DNA from: Thermoplasmata archaeon
Lineage (GTDB): Archaea; Thermoplasmatota; Thermoplasmata; Thermoplasmatales; Thermoplasmataceae
NCBI GenBank assembly: GCA_021818675.1
Contig: JAKATR010000080.1
Location: 1-35,910 of the forward strand
Direction of reading: 5' to 3'
Length of the DNA stretch: 35,910 nucleotides
Shown: in pieces, positions 1 to 8,682 of the stretch
Layout of the letters: the number at the start of each line of letters is the position of its first letter
How positions within the stretch are numbered: the first letter of the stretch is position 1
Program-made: the position numbers and the translations under genes
Notes under the pieces: model-generated
The model's input: the letters and a program-made list of their open reading frames with translations, nothing else
What the model was told of the DNA's origin: nothing
Databases searched by the model: none

Positions 1-5
1 TTAAA

Positions 6-77
6 TGGACCGGTCGGGATTTGAACCCGAGGCCTCCTGCTTGCAAAGCAGGCGATCTACCGCTGATCTACCGGCCC
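6..77 (-). tRNA. tRNA-Ala (anticodon TGC)
   Basis: Reverse complement GGGCCGGTAGATCAGCGGTAGATCGCCTGCTTTGCAAAGCAGGAGGCCTCGGGTTCAAATCCCGACCGGTCCA folds as a cloverleaf. Anticodon loop TTTGCAA, T-loop GGTTCAAATCCC, and the G3:U70 acceptor pair typical of tRNA-Ala. Confidence 0.95.
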
Positions 78-1652
78 TTCAGGTAAAAGTTCTTCTTCTT
101 TATTTATCTTTTCACTCTTTCCCGTTTGGTTTGATAACCATTTTTTTCTGAAACCCATGATTCCAGCGGAGGGTGGAAGTGAAGTAACCTCAAGGGATAA
201 TCCTCTGGTTTCCCTGATGGTGAATGCCGTTATAACTGCTCCTATAACTGATATAAATGAAAGAAGATAGAATTCTCCAGAATCTCCTAAAACCTGACCA
301 AGTATGAGGAATAGGAAAGTGAATATTCCTGCTCCCAGCTTAGCTATGGAAGAAGCAATACCATGAGCAGTGGATCTTATATTTGTTGGAAATAACTCTG
401 TTGGGAGTATGAAAGTAGTAGTGTTAGGCCCAATATTACCAAACATATATGATAAACCGAATATCACAATGAATATTGATGGCTGAACAGTTAGATACGT
501 GTAAAAATACCCGGTAATAAAATAAGATAGAGCCATAATCAGAAAACCTATCCATTGAAGCGTTTTCCTGCCAACACCGTCGACCAGTGCAACTGCTATG
601 AAATATCCCGGTACCGCAAAAAGACCTGCCAGAATAGAATCTCCCACGGCAATATTGAAGACTGCGGTATGAATAGCTCCTTTGGTAGAATACCCTATAT
701 TTTCCAGAATGAAACTGTTATTTAATGTGGTTCCATAGAAAGCCATATCAAAGATGAACCAGGTGATGGAGGTTCCAATAACGAATATGATATATTTGTT
801 CAGGCTGCTCGCGTAATTAGTATTATTAACCTTTCCATTGTGCGCCGCTTTCTTTGTTTTTGCCAGTTCTGCACCTGAGGGGGTTTCCTTTGCTCCAAGA
901 ATCTTCTGAGTAGCTGACGAAGCTCCATATTGATCATGTTCAACCTGAAGCGCATAACGTGGAGTTTCCAGCATCTGCCTTCTGAGTTTCACAACATAAA
1001 GTGCGGGAATAATACCTATGGCAAGCATTATTCTCCAGGAATATTGCAATGGAAAGAAGGTAATGCTAAGCAATCCCACAAGTGCACCTGCAAGGAGGCC
1101 CAGTCCCTGCATTGAAAATACCAAAGCAACAAGTTTCCCTCTGTGCTTTGCACTTGAATATTCACTCATGATCGTGGAACTTATGGGATAGTCTCCGCCA
1201 ACACCTATCCCCATAAGAAATCTGGATGCAATAAGAACATAATAGTTCATTGAAACCGCTGATAATGCTGTGAATGCAATCATAATTCCCAGCTCCAGAC
1301 CGTATACTGCTCTTCTGCCAAGACGATCTGAAATATTACCAAGAACGGCTGCGCCCACAAAAGCTCCAAAAAGTGCAGCCGAAGTTATGGCACCCTCCAC
1401 AAGCTTCTCTTCTTTTACCTCATAGCCTAGGAAAGATACATGATTTGTAAGCGACCCAATATTGAATCCCAGGGGAGATGCAAGTATTGGCATAGCCACC
1501 TCCAATATAAATAGAAGATAAGCGTCAGTGAAAAATCCCATACCAGCAACAAGCATCATTTTCAGATGACGCCGATTTAAGCCAGATTCATCAAGGCTTT
1601 TCAGAATACTATCATCACTACTGGCTTTCAACACTTGGGAAAATGCTGGCAT
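57..1652 (-). CDS. MFS transporter, phosphate:H+ symporter (PHS)-like
   Basis: 531 aa, 12-TM-like; motif GVGGDYPISSTIMSEYSSAKHRGKLVALVFSMQGLG resembles PHS-family transporters. The stop codon lies inside the tRNA-Ala gene. Confidence 0.85.
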   Translation of the reverse strand: MPAFSQVLKASSDDSILKSLDESGLNRRHLKMMLVAGMGFFTDAYLLFILEVAMPILASPLGFNIGSLTNHVSFLGYEVKEEKLVEGAITSAALFGAFVGAAVLGNISDRLGRRAVYGLELGIMIAFTALSAVSMNYYVLIASRFLMGIGVGGDYPISSTIMSEYSSAKHRGKLVALVFSMQGLGLLAGALVGLLSITFFPLQYSWRIMLAIGIIPALYVVKLRRQMLETPRYALQVEHDQYGASSATQKILGAKETPSGAELAKTKKAAHNGKVNNTNYASSLNKYIIFVIGTSITWFIFDMAFYGTTLNNSFILENIGYSTKGAIHTAVFNIAVGDSILAGLFAVPGYFIAVALVDGVGRKTLQWIGFLIMALSYFITGYFYTYLTVQPSIFIVIFGLSYMFGNIGPNTTTFILPTELFPTNIRSTAHGIASSIAKLGAGIFTFLFLILGQVLGDSGEFYLLSFISVIGAVITAFTIRETRGLSLEVTSLPPSAGIMGFRKKWLSNQTGKSEKINKEEELLPEGPVDQR

Positions 1653-1673
1653 AAAATAACAACATTTCCTATG

Positions 1674-1687
1674 TAGTATATATACTA
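1674..1687 (-). promoter_or_regulatory. Putative TATA box / palindrome upstream of the MFS transporter
   Basis: Perfect palindrome TAGTATATATACTA about 22-35 nt upstream of the ATG at 1652, a spacing consistent with an archaeal TATA box and a leaderless or short-leader transcript. Confidence 0.45.
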
Positions 1688-1841
1688 TATATATGTATTT
1701 ACCATATATAATTATTCGTATATACCCCAGTCATTTCTTTTTAACAATATCAAATTTCATGTAAACACAATAATGAAAAAAGAAAATAAAATCAACACTA
1801 ACAAATATTTGTTTAGCCTGCATGTTATATTGGTATCGTAG

Positions 1842-2570
1842 ATGATCGCAATAAAGCTTGGAGGAAGTTTCATAACAGATAAATCCAATTACAGAACTTT
1901 CAGGAAGAATGAAACGGAACGGGCATTAAGAGGAATAATAAAATTTGACGAACCATTTGTTCTCGTCCATGGAGCCGGTTCGTTTGGACACATATTATGC
2001 AAGCAGAGTGGTTTTCCCGGAAAATATAACGGGAAAGAATCTCAACTCTCCAGAGTTAAGCATGATACAAGCTCTCTAAATAGCATGATAACAGAAATCC
2101 TGCTTGATCTGGGTATGGCTCCCATGAGCTTTTCACCTTTTTATCTCAGGCGGCAGGATACCTTTGATTACTCATCTGTTCTTAGATCTGTAGAAGCGGG
2201 TTTCCTTCCTGTGCTATATGGCGATATTTATATTGACGGGAATGATGTTAAGATATATTCCGGTGACAGCATAATGTTTGATATTTGTAACCTGTTGAAT
2301 CCTACGGATGCGATTTTCATGGGTGATGTTGACGGGATATTCGAAAGGGACCCAAAGATATATCCTGAAAGCAAACTTCTGAGAACCGTGAAAGCAAAAC
2401 AGGATTTTAACACTATATTGAATGATGTAACCGGCGGCATGGGTGGAAAGTACATAGCCATGAAGAAGATCGCCTCACTGGGAATAAGAACCTCCATGAT
2501 CAACGGATTACATCCGGAAAGACTTAGCGATCTGCATAACGATAACTTTTATGGTTCGGTGATTGAATGA
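1842..2570 (+). CDS. Isopentenyl phosphate kinase
   Basis: Amino acid kinase fold; N-terminus MIAIKLGGSFITDKS and FVLVHGAGSFGH; adjacent to IPP isomerase. Confidence 0.9.
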   Translation: MIAIKLGGSFITDKSNYRTFRKNETERALRGIIKFDEPFVLVHGAGSFGHILCKQSGFPGKYNGKESQLSRVKHDTSSLNSMITEILLDLGMAPMSFSPFYLRRQDTFDYSSVLRSVEAGFLPVLYGDIYIDGNDVKIYSGDSIMFDICNLLNPTDAIFMGDVDGIFERDPKIYPESKLLRTVKAKQDFNTILNDVTGGMGGKYIAMKKIASLGIRTSMINGLHPERLSDLHNDNFYGSVIE

Positions 2571-3613
2571 TTGAAAACAGGAAAGAAGAGCACATCAGGA
2601 TAGCAGAGCAGAAAGAGGTTACATCTTCGCATAATTATTGGGATGACATAACCCTCGTACACCGGGCAATACCTGAGGTAGATTTCGACGAGATCAAAAC
2701 TTCAGTGACATTTCTCAACAGGAAATTGAATTACCCGATGATTATTTCTTCAATGACCGGCGGAACTGAACTTGCTAAAAAAATTAACAGAAATCTTGCA
2801 GCAGCTGCCGAGAAATTTGGAATCGGAATGGGACTGGGGAGCATGAGGGCAGCAGTGGAGAAGAAAGAACTGGAAGATACGTTTTCGGTCATAAATGATT
2901 TTAAAGTTCCAATGAAGATTGCAAATATTGGGGCTCCGCAATTGCTGAAGCAGGGAAAACCTGCTTTCACCAACAAGCAGATAGATGAGGTTTTCAATCT
3001 CATCAATGCAGATTTCCTTGCAATACATTTCAATTTCCTTCAGGAGATGGTGCAGCCTGAAGGTGACCGGAACTCAAAGGGTATTCTTAAGAGACTGAGT
3101 GAAGTTGCTTCCAGTTATCCGGTCATTGCAAAGGAGACGGGAAACGGATTCTCACACAAAGATGCGTTGAATCTCATAGATGCAGGGGTTAAAGCCATAG
3201 ACGTTGGTGGTCTCGGAGGAACATCATTCGCTGCAATTGAATATTATCGGGCAGAAAAGGTAAATGACAGAGAAAAAATGCGGTCGGGGCTTACATTCTG
3301 GGATTGGGGTATCCCTTCACCCGCTTCAATAATGGAATGCAGGGGAAAAGTTCCGGTTATAGGCAGTGGAGGTCTCAGGAACGGGCTTGACCTTGCCAGG
3401 GCATTGAGTCTGGGTGCCAAACTTGGGGGCTTCGCACGTTCATTTCTTTCTGGAGCGGATAAGGGAATGGAAGAACTGGAATCAAATATAAACATGACAA
3501 TTCGGGAATTGAAAGTTGCCATGCTTCTCACAGGTTCGAAAAAGCCTGCAGATCTAACAAAAGCAAGATCGATGATAACGGGAAAACTGAAGGATTGGAT
3601 AAATAATGACTGA
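2567..3613 (+). CDS. fni: Type 2 isopentenyl-diphosphate delta-isomerase
   Basis: FMN-dependent IDI-2 motifs: ISSMTGGTELAKKINRNLAAAAEKFGIGMGLGSMR, HFNFLQEMVQPEGDRN, GSGGLRNGLDLARALSLGA. 4-nt overlap with the kinase gene. Confidence 0.93.
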   Translation: MIENRKEEHIRIAEQKEVTSSHNYWDDITLVHRAIPEVDFDEIKTSVTFLNRKLNYPMIISSMTGGTELAKKINRNLAAAAEKFGIGMGLGSMRAAVEKKELEDTFSVINDFKVPMKIANIGAPQLLKQGKPAFTNKQIDEVFNLINADFLAIHFNFLQEMVQPEGDRNSKGILKRLSEVASSYPVIAKETGNGFSHKDALNLIDAGVKAIDVGGLGGTSFAAIEYYRAEKVNDREKMRSGLTFWDWGIPSPASIMECRGKVPVIGSGGLRNGLDLARALSLGAKLGGFARSFLSGADKGMEELESNINMTIRELKVAMLLTGSKKPADLTKARSMITGKLKDWINND

Positions 3614-4169
3614 TGAGGAAAATAAACCAGAGAGAAATATTCCGGTTGAAAGGGAAACCAGTATTGAATGTCCAGTTTGTTCAAGCAAACTCTATCTTGT
3701 TTATTACACAACAGAAATCTCATTTGAGAGGGAAATATATATCCAGAGCTATGTATGTCATAACTGCCTTTATAAGGAAAGTGAAATTTTCCAGTTGAAT
3801 ACAGGTGAACCCATAAGAGTCACGATGAATGTACAATCCCCTGAGGACCTTGGTATACTTCTCTATAGATCACCATCAACCACGGTCTTGATTCCAGAAA
3901 TAGCAGCTGAAATATATCCTGGAGAGAATTCAGAAGGAGGAATAATTTCAATTGAAGGGCTTCTGGATAGTATCATGGAAAGGTTTAATACCATGATTCA
4001 GGATTTTGAGGGGGATCAAGAAGAACTTAAGAAAATATTCAACTTCTTTGACGCCATAGAAAAGAAAGAAGAGGAAACATTCACACTTATCCTCGAAGAT
4101 AAATCAGGGAAATGCAGGATTAACAGTCCAAAGGCACTGATTGATCGGCTGGACACCCTGCAATCATGA
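3606..4169 (+). CDS. ZPR1-type zinc finger domain protein
   Basis: CPVCSSKL...CHNCLYKESEIF zinc finger followed by a ZPR1-like domain (GEPIRVTMNVQSPEDLGILLYRSPSTTVLIPEIAAEIYPG). Confidence 0.8.
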   Translation: MTDEENKPERNIPVERETSIECPVCSSKLYLVYYTTEISFEREIYIQSYVCHNCLYKESEIFQLNTGEPIRVTMNVQSPEDLGILLYRSPSTTVLIPEIAAEIYPGENSEGGIISIEGLLDSIMERFNTMIQDFEGDQEELKKIFNFFDAIEKKEEETFTLILEDKSGKCRINSPKALIDRLDTLQS

Positions 4170-4177
4170 AAAATTGA

Positions 4178-5104
4178 TTAATCGACCTGGTAACCAAGGA
4201 ATTCTCCCAGCGGACCAGCCTTCCTGACCTCAATGTTTGCATCACCCAAGATTTTCAGATCCGCCATAACATTTTTAAGGTAATTGTTGTAAAATGATGT
4301 CATCACTATTGAATCAAAATACATGACGCCAACCTCATTTTTCTGGCACTCCATTATGACAGGTTCCAGATAATCTATTTTATTAAACATCTCATCTCCA
4401 TGAGTATTCAATTGAGCAAGGTTGTGCTTTTCTGATACAACATTCAAACCTTCTATTTTGGGAATTTTATCTTCAAATTTATAAAATGCATCTGTTACGC
4501 TATGTGGAGTATTATACCTGATCTTTCGAATCCACTTATACTTCATTATTCCTCCAATCTTACCTGGATCATATTCCAGCTTCATGCTGGAGTAGCTCAG
4601 ACCAGGAACTTTTTTCATAATGTCGAGTGTTCTGGAAATCCCACGGTTTTCTCCAAGGTACGCTATACTGAATCCAGGCAATAGCTCCTTCAGTTCCATT
4701 ATAAGCTCGGAAAATCTTTCCAGATCCTTCCTGGAGAAATTGAAAATAACGTGATGCACTCCGTCTTCCAGATATTTATAATTCAACACTAACGAAGGTA
4801 TGGCAAGGAGTTTTTCGTAGTTTTGAATGGATGGCATTCCAGCCTGCTCGTTTACAATATAAGATAAATCACCAAATGATCTGCACTGGAATTCCCTTTT
4901 GAATATCTCAAGATTTCTCGCGGATTTTACCTCTTTCTTATCGATAAAATAACTTATGGAGACGCCATTTTTATCAATATATAAAAACGAAGGCACGTGA
5001 TCCACTAGATCAGACAAACTCCTGAAAACTTTTAATTCGCTTACAATTGTCGCCTCACATTCCATATCAGGAATCCCATCCATTTCCTTGACGAGCACAC
5101 TCAT
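4178..5104 (-). CDS. Hypothetical protein (308 aa)
   Basis: Long ORF with protein-like composition and no recognised family. Confidence 0.7.
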   Translation of the reverse strand: MSVLVKEMDGIPDMECEATIVSELKVFRSLSDLVDHVPSFLYIDKNGVSISYFIDKKEVKSARNLEIFKREFQCRSFGDLSYIVNEQAGMPSIQNYEKLLAIPSLVLNYKYLEDGVHHVIFNFSRKDLERFSELIMELKELLPGFSIAYLGENRGISRTLDIMKKVPGLSYSSMKLEYDPGKIGGIMKYKWIRKIRYNTPHSVTDAFYKFEDKIPKIEGLNVVSEKHNLAQLNTHGDEMFNKIDYLEPVIMECQKNEVGVMYFDSIVMTSFYNNYLKNVMADLKILGDANIEVRKAGPLGEFLGYQVD

Positions 5105-5292
5105 GCATTTTCATTTAGATTAAAAGACTTTGTCCTACAATCAGGTCTTTATATATCTCACAATTTATTATGATAATGGTTTGAGTAATTCAACATTGAG
5201 CCAGAAATATGGTAAAACGACTTGATATGCAAAGTAAGATAGTAAAATATGGCACCATACAAAATTTAAAGTAAGGTATCACATAACACGAT

Positions 5293-6252
5293 ATGGATAA
5301 GATCACAGGAAAAAAAATTCTCTTTACAGGCGGTTGCGGTTTTATAGGTTCAAATTTTGTCAGAAAGATATATGATGGAAACGAGATAACAATTATTGAC
5401 AACCTTTCCGGGGGAAAAGAAGAGTTTCTTTCTGATCTCATAAGGGCAGGAAAGATCAAACTTGTGAAGAAAGATCTTCGAAAAGCAGATGCTTTTCATG
5501 GTCTGGGTGAATTTGACATGGCAATTCACCTTGCCGCTGATTCAGACGTAAGGCAGGGTGCAGTGGACCATAAGTTCTCCCTTGACACAAATGTCATTGG
5601 AACTTTCAATCTCCTTGAATTCATGAAAGAGAAAGGCACGAAAGAAATGATATTTGCATCAACCTCCGCAGTCACCGGAGATACGGAAATCCTTCCTACA
5701 CCTGAAACGTTTGGTCCATGTCTTCCAATTTCATCCTATGGGGCATCCAAGCTTGCCTGCGAGGGATTTATATCTTCATATTCTCATTACCATGGAATTA
5801 AAGCCTCAATATTCAGGTTCGCAAATGTGGTTGGCAGAAACTCAACGCATGGAGTGATCTTTGATTTTATCAACAAACTGAAAAAGAACAGCAAAGAGCT
5901 TGAAATACTTGGGGATGGAACGCAGAGCAAATCATACATCCATGTAGACGATTGTGTAAATGCCATGATCCACATTTTCAATGAAACGAAAAAGACCGAC
6001 ATAGTAAACCTGGGAAATTCAGAAGTCACTTCTGTAAGGAAGATTGCAGAAACCGTAATTGAACAGATGGGTCTTAAAGGCATACCAATGAAGTTTACCG
6101 GCGGGCCTGAAGGAAGAGGATGGAAGGGAGATATAAAACACGCGTTTCTTTCCATAGACAAGATGACTTCAATGGGCTGGAAAAACCGCTATAGCAGTGA
6201 TGAGGCCGTAAAGAAGGCTGTTCAGGAATCATTGCAACAGATTATGAATTAA
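5293..6252 (+). CDS. NAD-dependent epimerase/dehydratase (UDP-glucose 4-epimerase-like extended SDR)
   Basis: GGCGFIGSNFVRK Rossmann motif; SSYGASKLACEGF (YxxxK) active site. Confidence 0.9.
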   Translation: MDKITGKKILFTGGCGFIGSNFVRKIYDGNEITIIDNLSGGKEEFLSDLIRAGKIKLVKKDLRKADAFHGLGEFDMAIHLAADSDVRQGAVDHKFSLDTNVIGTFNLLEFMKEKGTKEMIFASTSAVTGDTEILPTPETFGPCLPISSYGASKLACEGFISSYSHYHGIKASIFRFANVVGRNSTHGVIFDFINKLKKNSKELEILGDGTQSKSYIHVDDCVNAMIHIFNETKKTDIVNLGNSEVTSVRKIAETVIEQMGLKGIPMKFTGGPEGRGWKGDIKHAFLSIDKMTSMGWKNRYSSDEAVKKAVQESLQQIMN

Positions 6253-6313
6253 TTACCCTTACAATTAAGGTTAACTACATATATATTTTTTTGAGATTAT
6301 TAATTGTGATAAA

Positions 6314-6958
6314 ATGAAAGTTTCAGACCAGATGTTTATGACAATTATAGTAGCAACATTCATTGTATTCGGTGCAGGAATGTATGTAGTAGGAAACGCA
6401 GGGCATGGTTCGGCTGCATCCAGTACATCAACTTCAAGCTATAACTTAACGCTTGTGATTACGCACAAGAACTATTATAACTCAAGCATAACAGCACAGC
6501 CAAGATTCTATGTCCTTGAGGGAAACCAGCTTGTAAGTTCTGCCAATATTTATGTACCTTCATATGCAACAATCCATCTTACCATAATTGATTATGATAA
6601 TGGAAATGCAACGGCACCGTCCCAATATCTTAATGTGCTGGGTACTCAGAACAACTCGGAATTCATAGTTAATCAGACAAACGCACACGTTACAAACCAG
6701 AGCAGCACTGTCGGCTCATATACCCATCAGGTATCAGCAGCATCCATTGCACACACATTTACACTCTTCAACAAGAACAATCAGGAAATACTCAACGTGC
6801 CAAGCCCATATGAATCAACCACTTACACAACTTTCACCACACAGGGAGCAGGATATTTCACATGGCAGTGTGAGGTAGACTGCGGTTCAGGTGCAAGTGG
6901 ATGGGGAGGAGCAATGGTAACTCCCGGGTGGATGACAGGTTCATTCATCGTCCAATAA
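6314..6958 (+). CDS. Cupredoxin-like (CuA/sulfocyanin-like) membrane-anchored extracytoplasmic protein
   Basis: N-terminal TM or signal anchor, Ser/Thr/Asn-rich extracytoplasmic domain, C-terminal AHTFTLF...YFTWQCEVDCGSGASGWGGAMVTPGWMTGSFIV resembling a cupredoxin metal-site loop. Confidence 0.65.
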   Translation: MKVSDQMFMTIIVATFIVFGAGMYVVGNAGHGSAASSTSTSSYNLTLVITHKNYYNSSITAQPRFYVLEGNQLVSSANIYVPSYATIHLTIIDYDNGNATAPSQYLNVLGTQNNSEFIVNQTNAHVTNQSSTVGSYTHQVSAASIAHTFTLFNKNNQEILNVPSPYESTTYTTFTTQGAGYFTWQCEVDCGSGASGWGGAMVTPGWMTGSFIVQ

Positions 6959-6996
6959 ACACCAATACCTTTTTTTTCTTATTGTAATATTCTTAA

Positions 6997-8037
6997 ATGA
7001 CATTTGAATACAAAGAACCCGATATTACCCAAAATATCTTTAACTGGATTATTTCAAATTCAAAAAAATGCAGGATAAATCTGGCACTGAGCGGAATGGG
7101 ACCTTATGATCCCATGGATTTTGGCATTGAAACAAACTTTGACAAATTCATGGAGGACGGAAGGTCAGCTGAGTTGAAGCTCAGGGAAACGATTTCCAAT
7201 CTTTATGGTGTAAAGAAAAATGAAATTGTTTTTACTACGGGCGGCTCAGAGGCAATATTTCTTGCAGCGCTTTATTTTAGAGGTCCATCAGGAAGGGCAC
7301 TGATACCAGTTCCTGAATATGAGCCGATGTTCCGTGCCCCGTATTCAATAGGAACAAAGACACTTCTGGTCAACGAAGAAGAGTTCCAGAAGGAATTCAA
7401 CAGATCAACAGATTATGTTCTCATATCAAACCCGAACAACCCAACTGGTAATTCAGCCATGAGCGACGGAATTAGAATGGTAATGGAGGAAAGGCCTGAA
7501 AAACTCTTTGTAGATGAGGCATTCAGGGATTTTTCCTTCAGCAAGGAAGTGTATACCATGTTCAGCGATCATCCGGATATCATCACATCGGTTACGGCCA
7601 CCAAATTTTATGGTGCAGGTTACCTGAGGCTGGGCTGGATCATGGCCAGAAAGGAGGTTGCAAGCAGAATACAGGAGCTGAAAATGATCACCTCAGGATC
7701 ACTGCCAACGCACTCGCTCTGGTTAGGTAACCAGATCCTGCAAAAAAGAGACCTTTTCATAGACAGGATGAGGGGACGAATCGAAAGGAATCGTGAGCAG
7801 ATAAGATCATTTGCAAAGAAGTATGGTATAAAAGCCACTGATCCTGGAAATGCCTCGTTTTGTTTTATATATACGGACAAGGATGGTTACAAACTCTCCT
7901 CGGAGATCATGGAGAAGGAAAAGATTCTTCTAACTCCTGGGGTATATTTTGGCCTGAAAAACGGTTTCAGATTGTGCATAACCGGAATCGAAGAAGAATT
8001 AAAGTCGGCACTGGAAGACATTGCAAAATACCTTTAG
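6997..8037 (+). CDS. PLP-dependent aminotransferase class I/II
   Basis: Fold-type I motifs: ISNPNNPTGN, LFVDEAFRDF, TSVTATKFYGAGYLRLGW (Schiff-base Lys). Confidence 0.88.
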   Translation: MTFEYKEPDITQNIFNWIISNSKKCRINLALSGMGPYDPMDFGIETNFDKFMEDGRSAELKLRETISNLYGVKKNEIVFTTGGSEAIFLAALYFRGPSGRALIPVPEYEPMFRAPYSIGTKTLLVNEEEFQKEFNRSTDYVLISNPNNPTGNSAMSDGIRMVMEERPEKLFVDEAFRDFSFSKEVYTMFSDHPDIITSVTATKFYGAGYLRLGWIMARKEVASRIQELKMITSGSLPTHSLWLGNQILQKRDLFIDRMRGRIERNREQIRSFAKKYGIKATDPGNASFCFIYTDKDGYKLSSEIMEKEKILLTPGVYFGLKNGFRLCITGIEEELKSALEDIAKYL

Positions 8038-8045
8038 GTGCATAT

Positions 8046-8678
8046 ATGATAGAGAGCTGGAAAAAGCTAACTTTCACACAGCATTATCCAAAAACCGATC
8101 TTTTCAGGTACAGGTCCATGGCATACCTCATGATACCAGAAAAAAATGAAATAAATCGATTTCTTGTGAAGAGCAGCAGGGATAAGATCACTTTTTATAT
8201 CTGCAGCAGCAGTGAAGGATCATTGCAAATGCTTGAATCATTCTTTACCAGACTATACCCTTGCAGAACCGATCCTATTGAAAATCCTCTGGATCAGTCG
8301 CAGTCAACTATGGCAGTATATCGCGTGAAAATCAGCAAAAGTTCAGGAATCTTCTATTACCCTGCACTTCTGCAGAATATAGCCATGATTGCCTCCTCAA
8401 CGGAAAACTCAGAAATAGGCTATGAGATAATCATAATGAATAAAAACAACAGGGGCTATGCAGTTCTTAACAGATTGCATTTAAGCAGCGGCAACGCAGA
8501 TCTTAGAAACTTGAAATACCACATAAAGGCCATCTACAGGAGGGCTCATTGGGAATCTAAAATAAAACTGAAACCTGTCAAGGGAAAGAGGTTTTTAACT
8601 GTAAGAAAAAGGTTCAGCGCCGATCCATCAATGCTGATGAATTTTATCAGAATTCCTGAAGATGAAAGGTTAATTTGA
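8046..8678 (+). CDS. Hypothetical protein (about 210 aa)
   Basis: The track ORF starts at 7860 inside the aminotransferase gene; the ATG at 8046 gives an ORF beginning MIESWKKLTFTQHYPK right after the upstream stop. No recognised family. Confidence 0.65.
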   Translation: MIESWKKLTFTQHYPKTDLFRYRSMAYLMIPEKNEINRFLVKSSRDKITFYICSSSEGSLQMLESFFTRLYPCRTDPIENPLDQSQSTMAVYRVKISKSSGIFYYPALLQNIAMIASSTENSEIGYEIIIMNKNNRGYAVLNRLHLSSGNADLRNLKYHIKAIYRRAHWESKIKLKPVKGKRFLTVRKRFSADPSMLMNFIRIPEDERLI

Positions 8679-8682
8679 TGTA

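Noticed and set aside
930-1115. Plus-strand ORF antisense to the MFS transporter
   Set aside because: Lies wholly within a strong CDS and has low-information composition; treated as a shadow ORF.
3244-3723. 159-aa minus-strand ORF antisense to fni and the ZPR1-like gene
   Set aside because: Shadow frame of confident CDSs, no recognisable domain.
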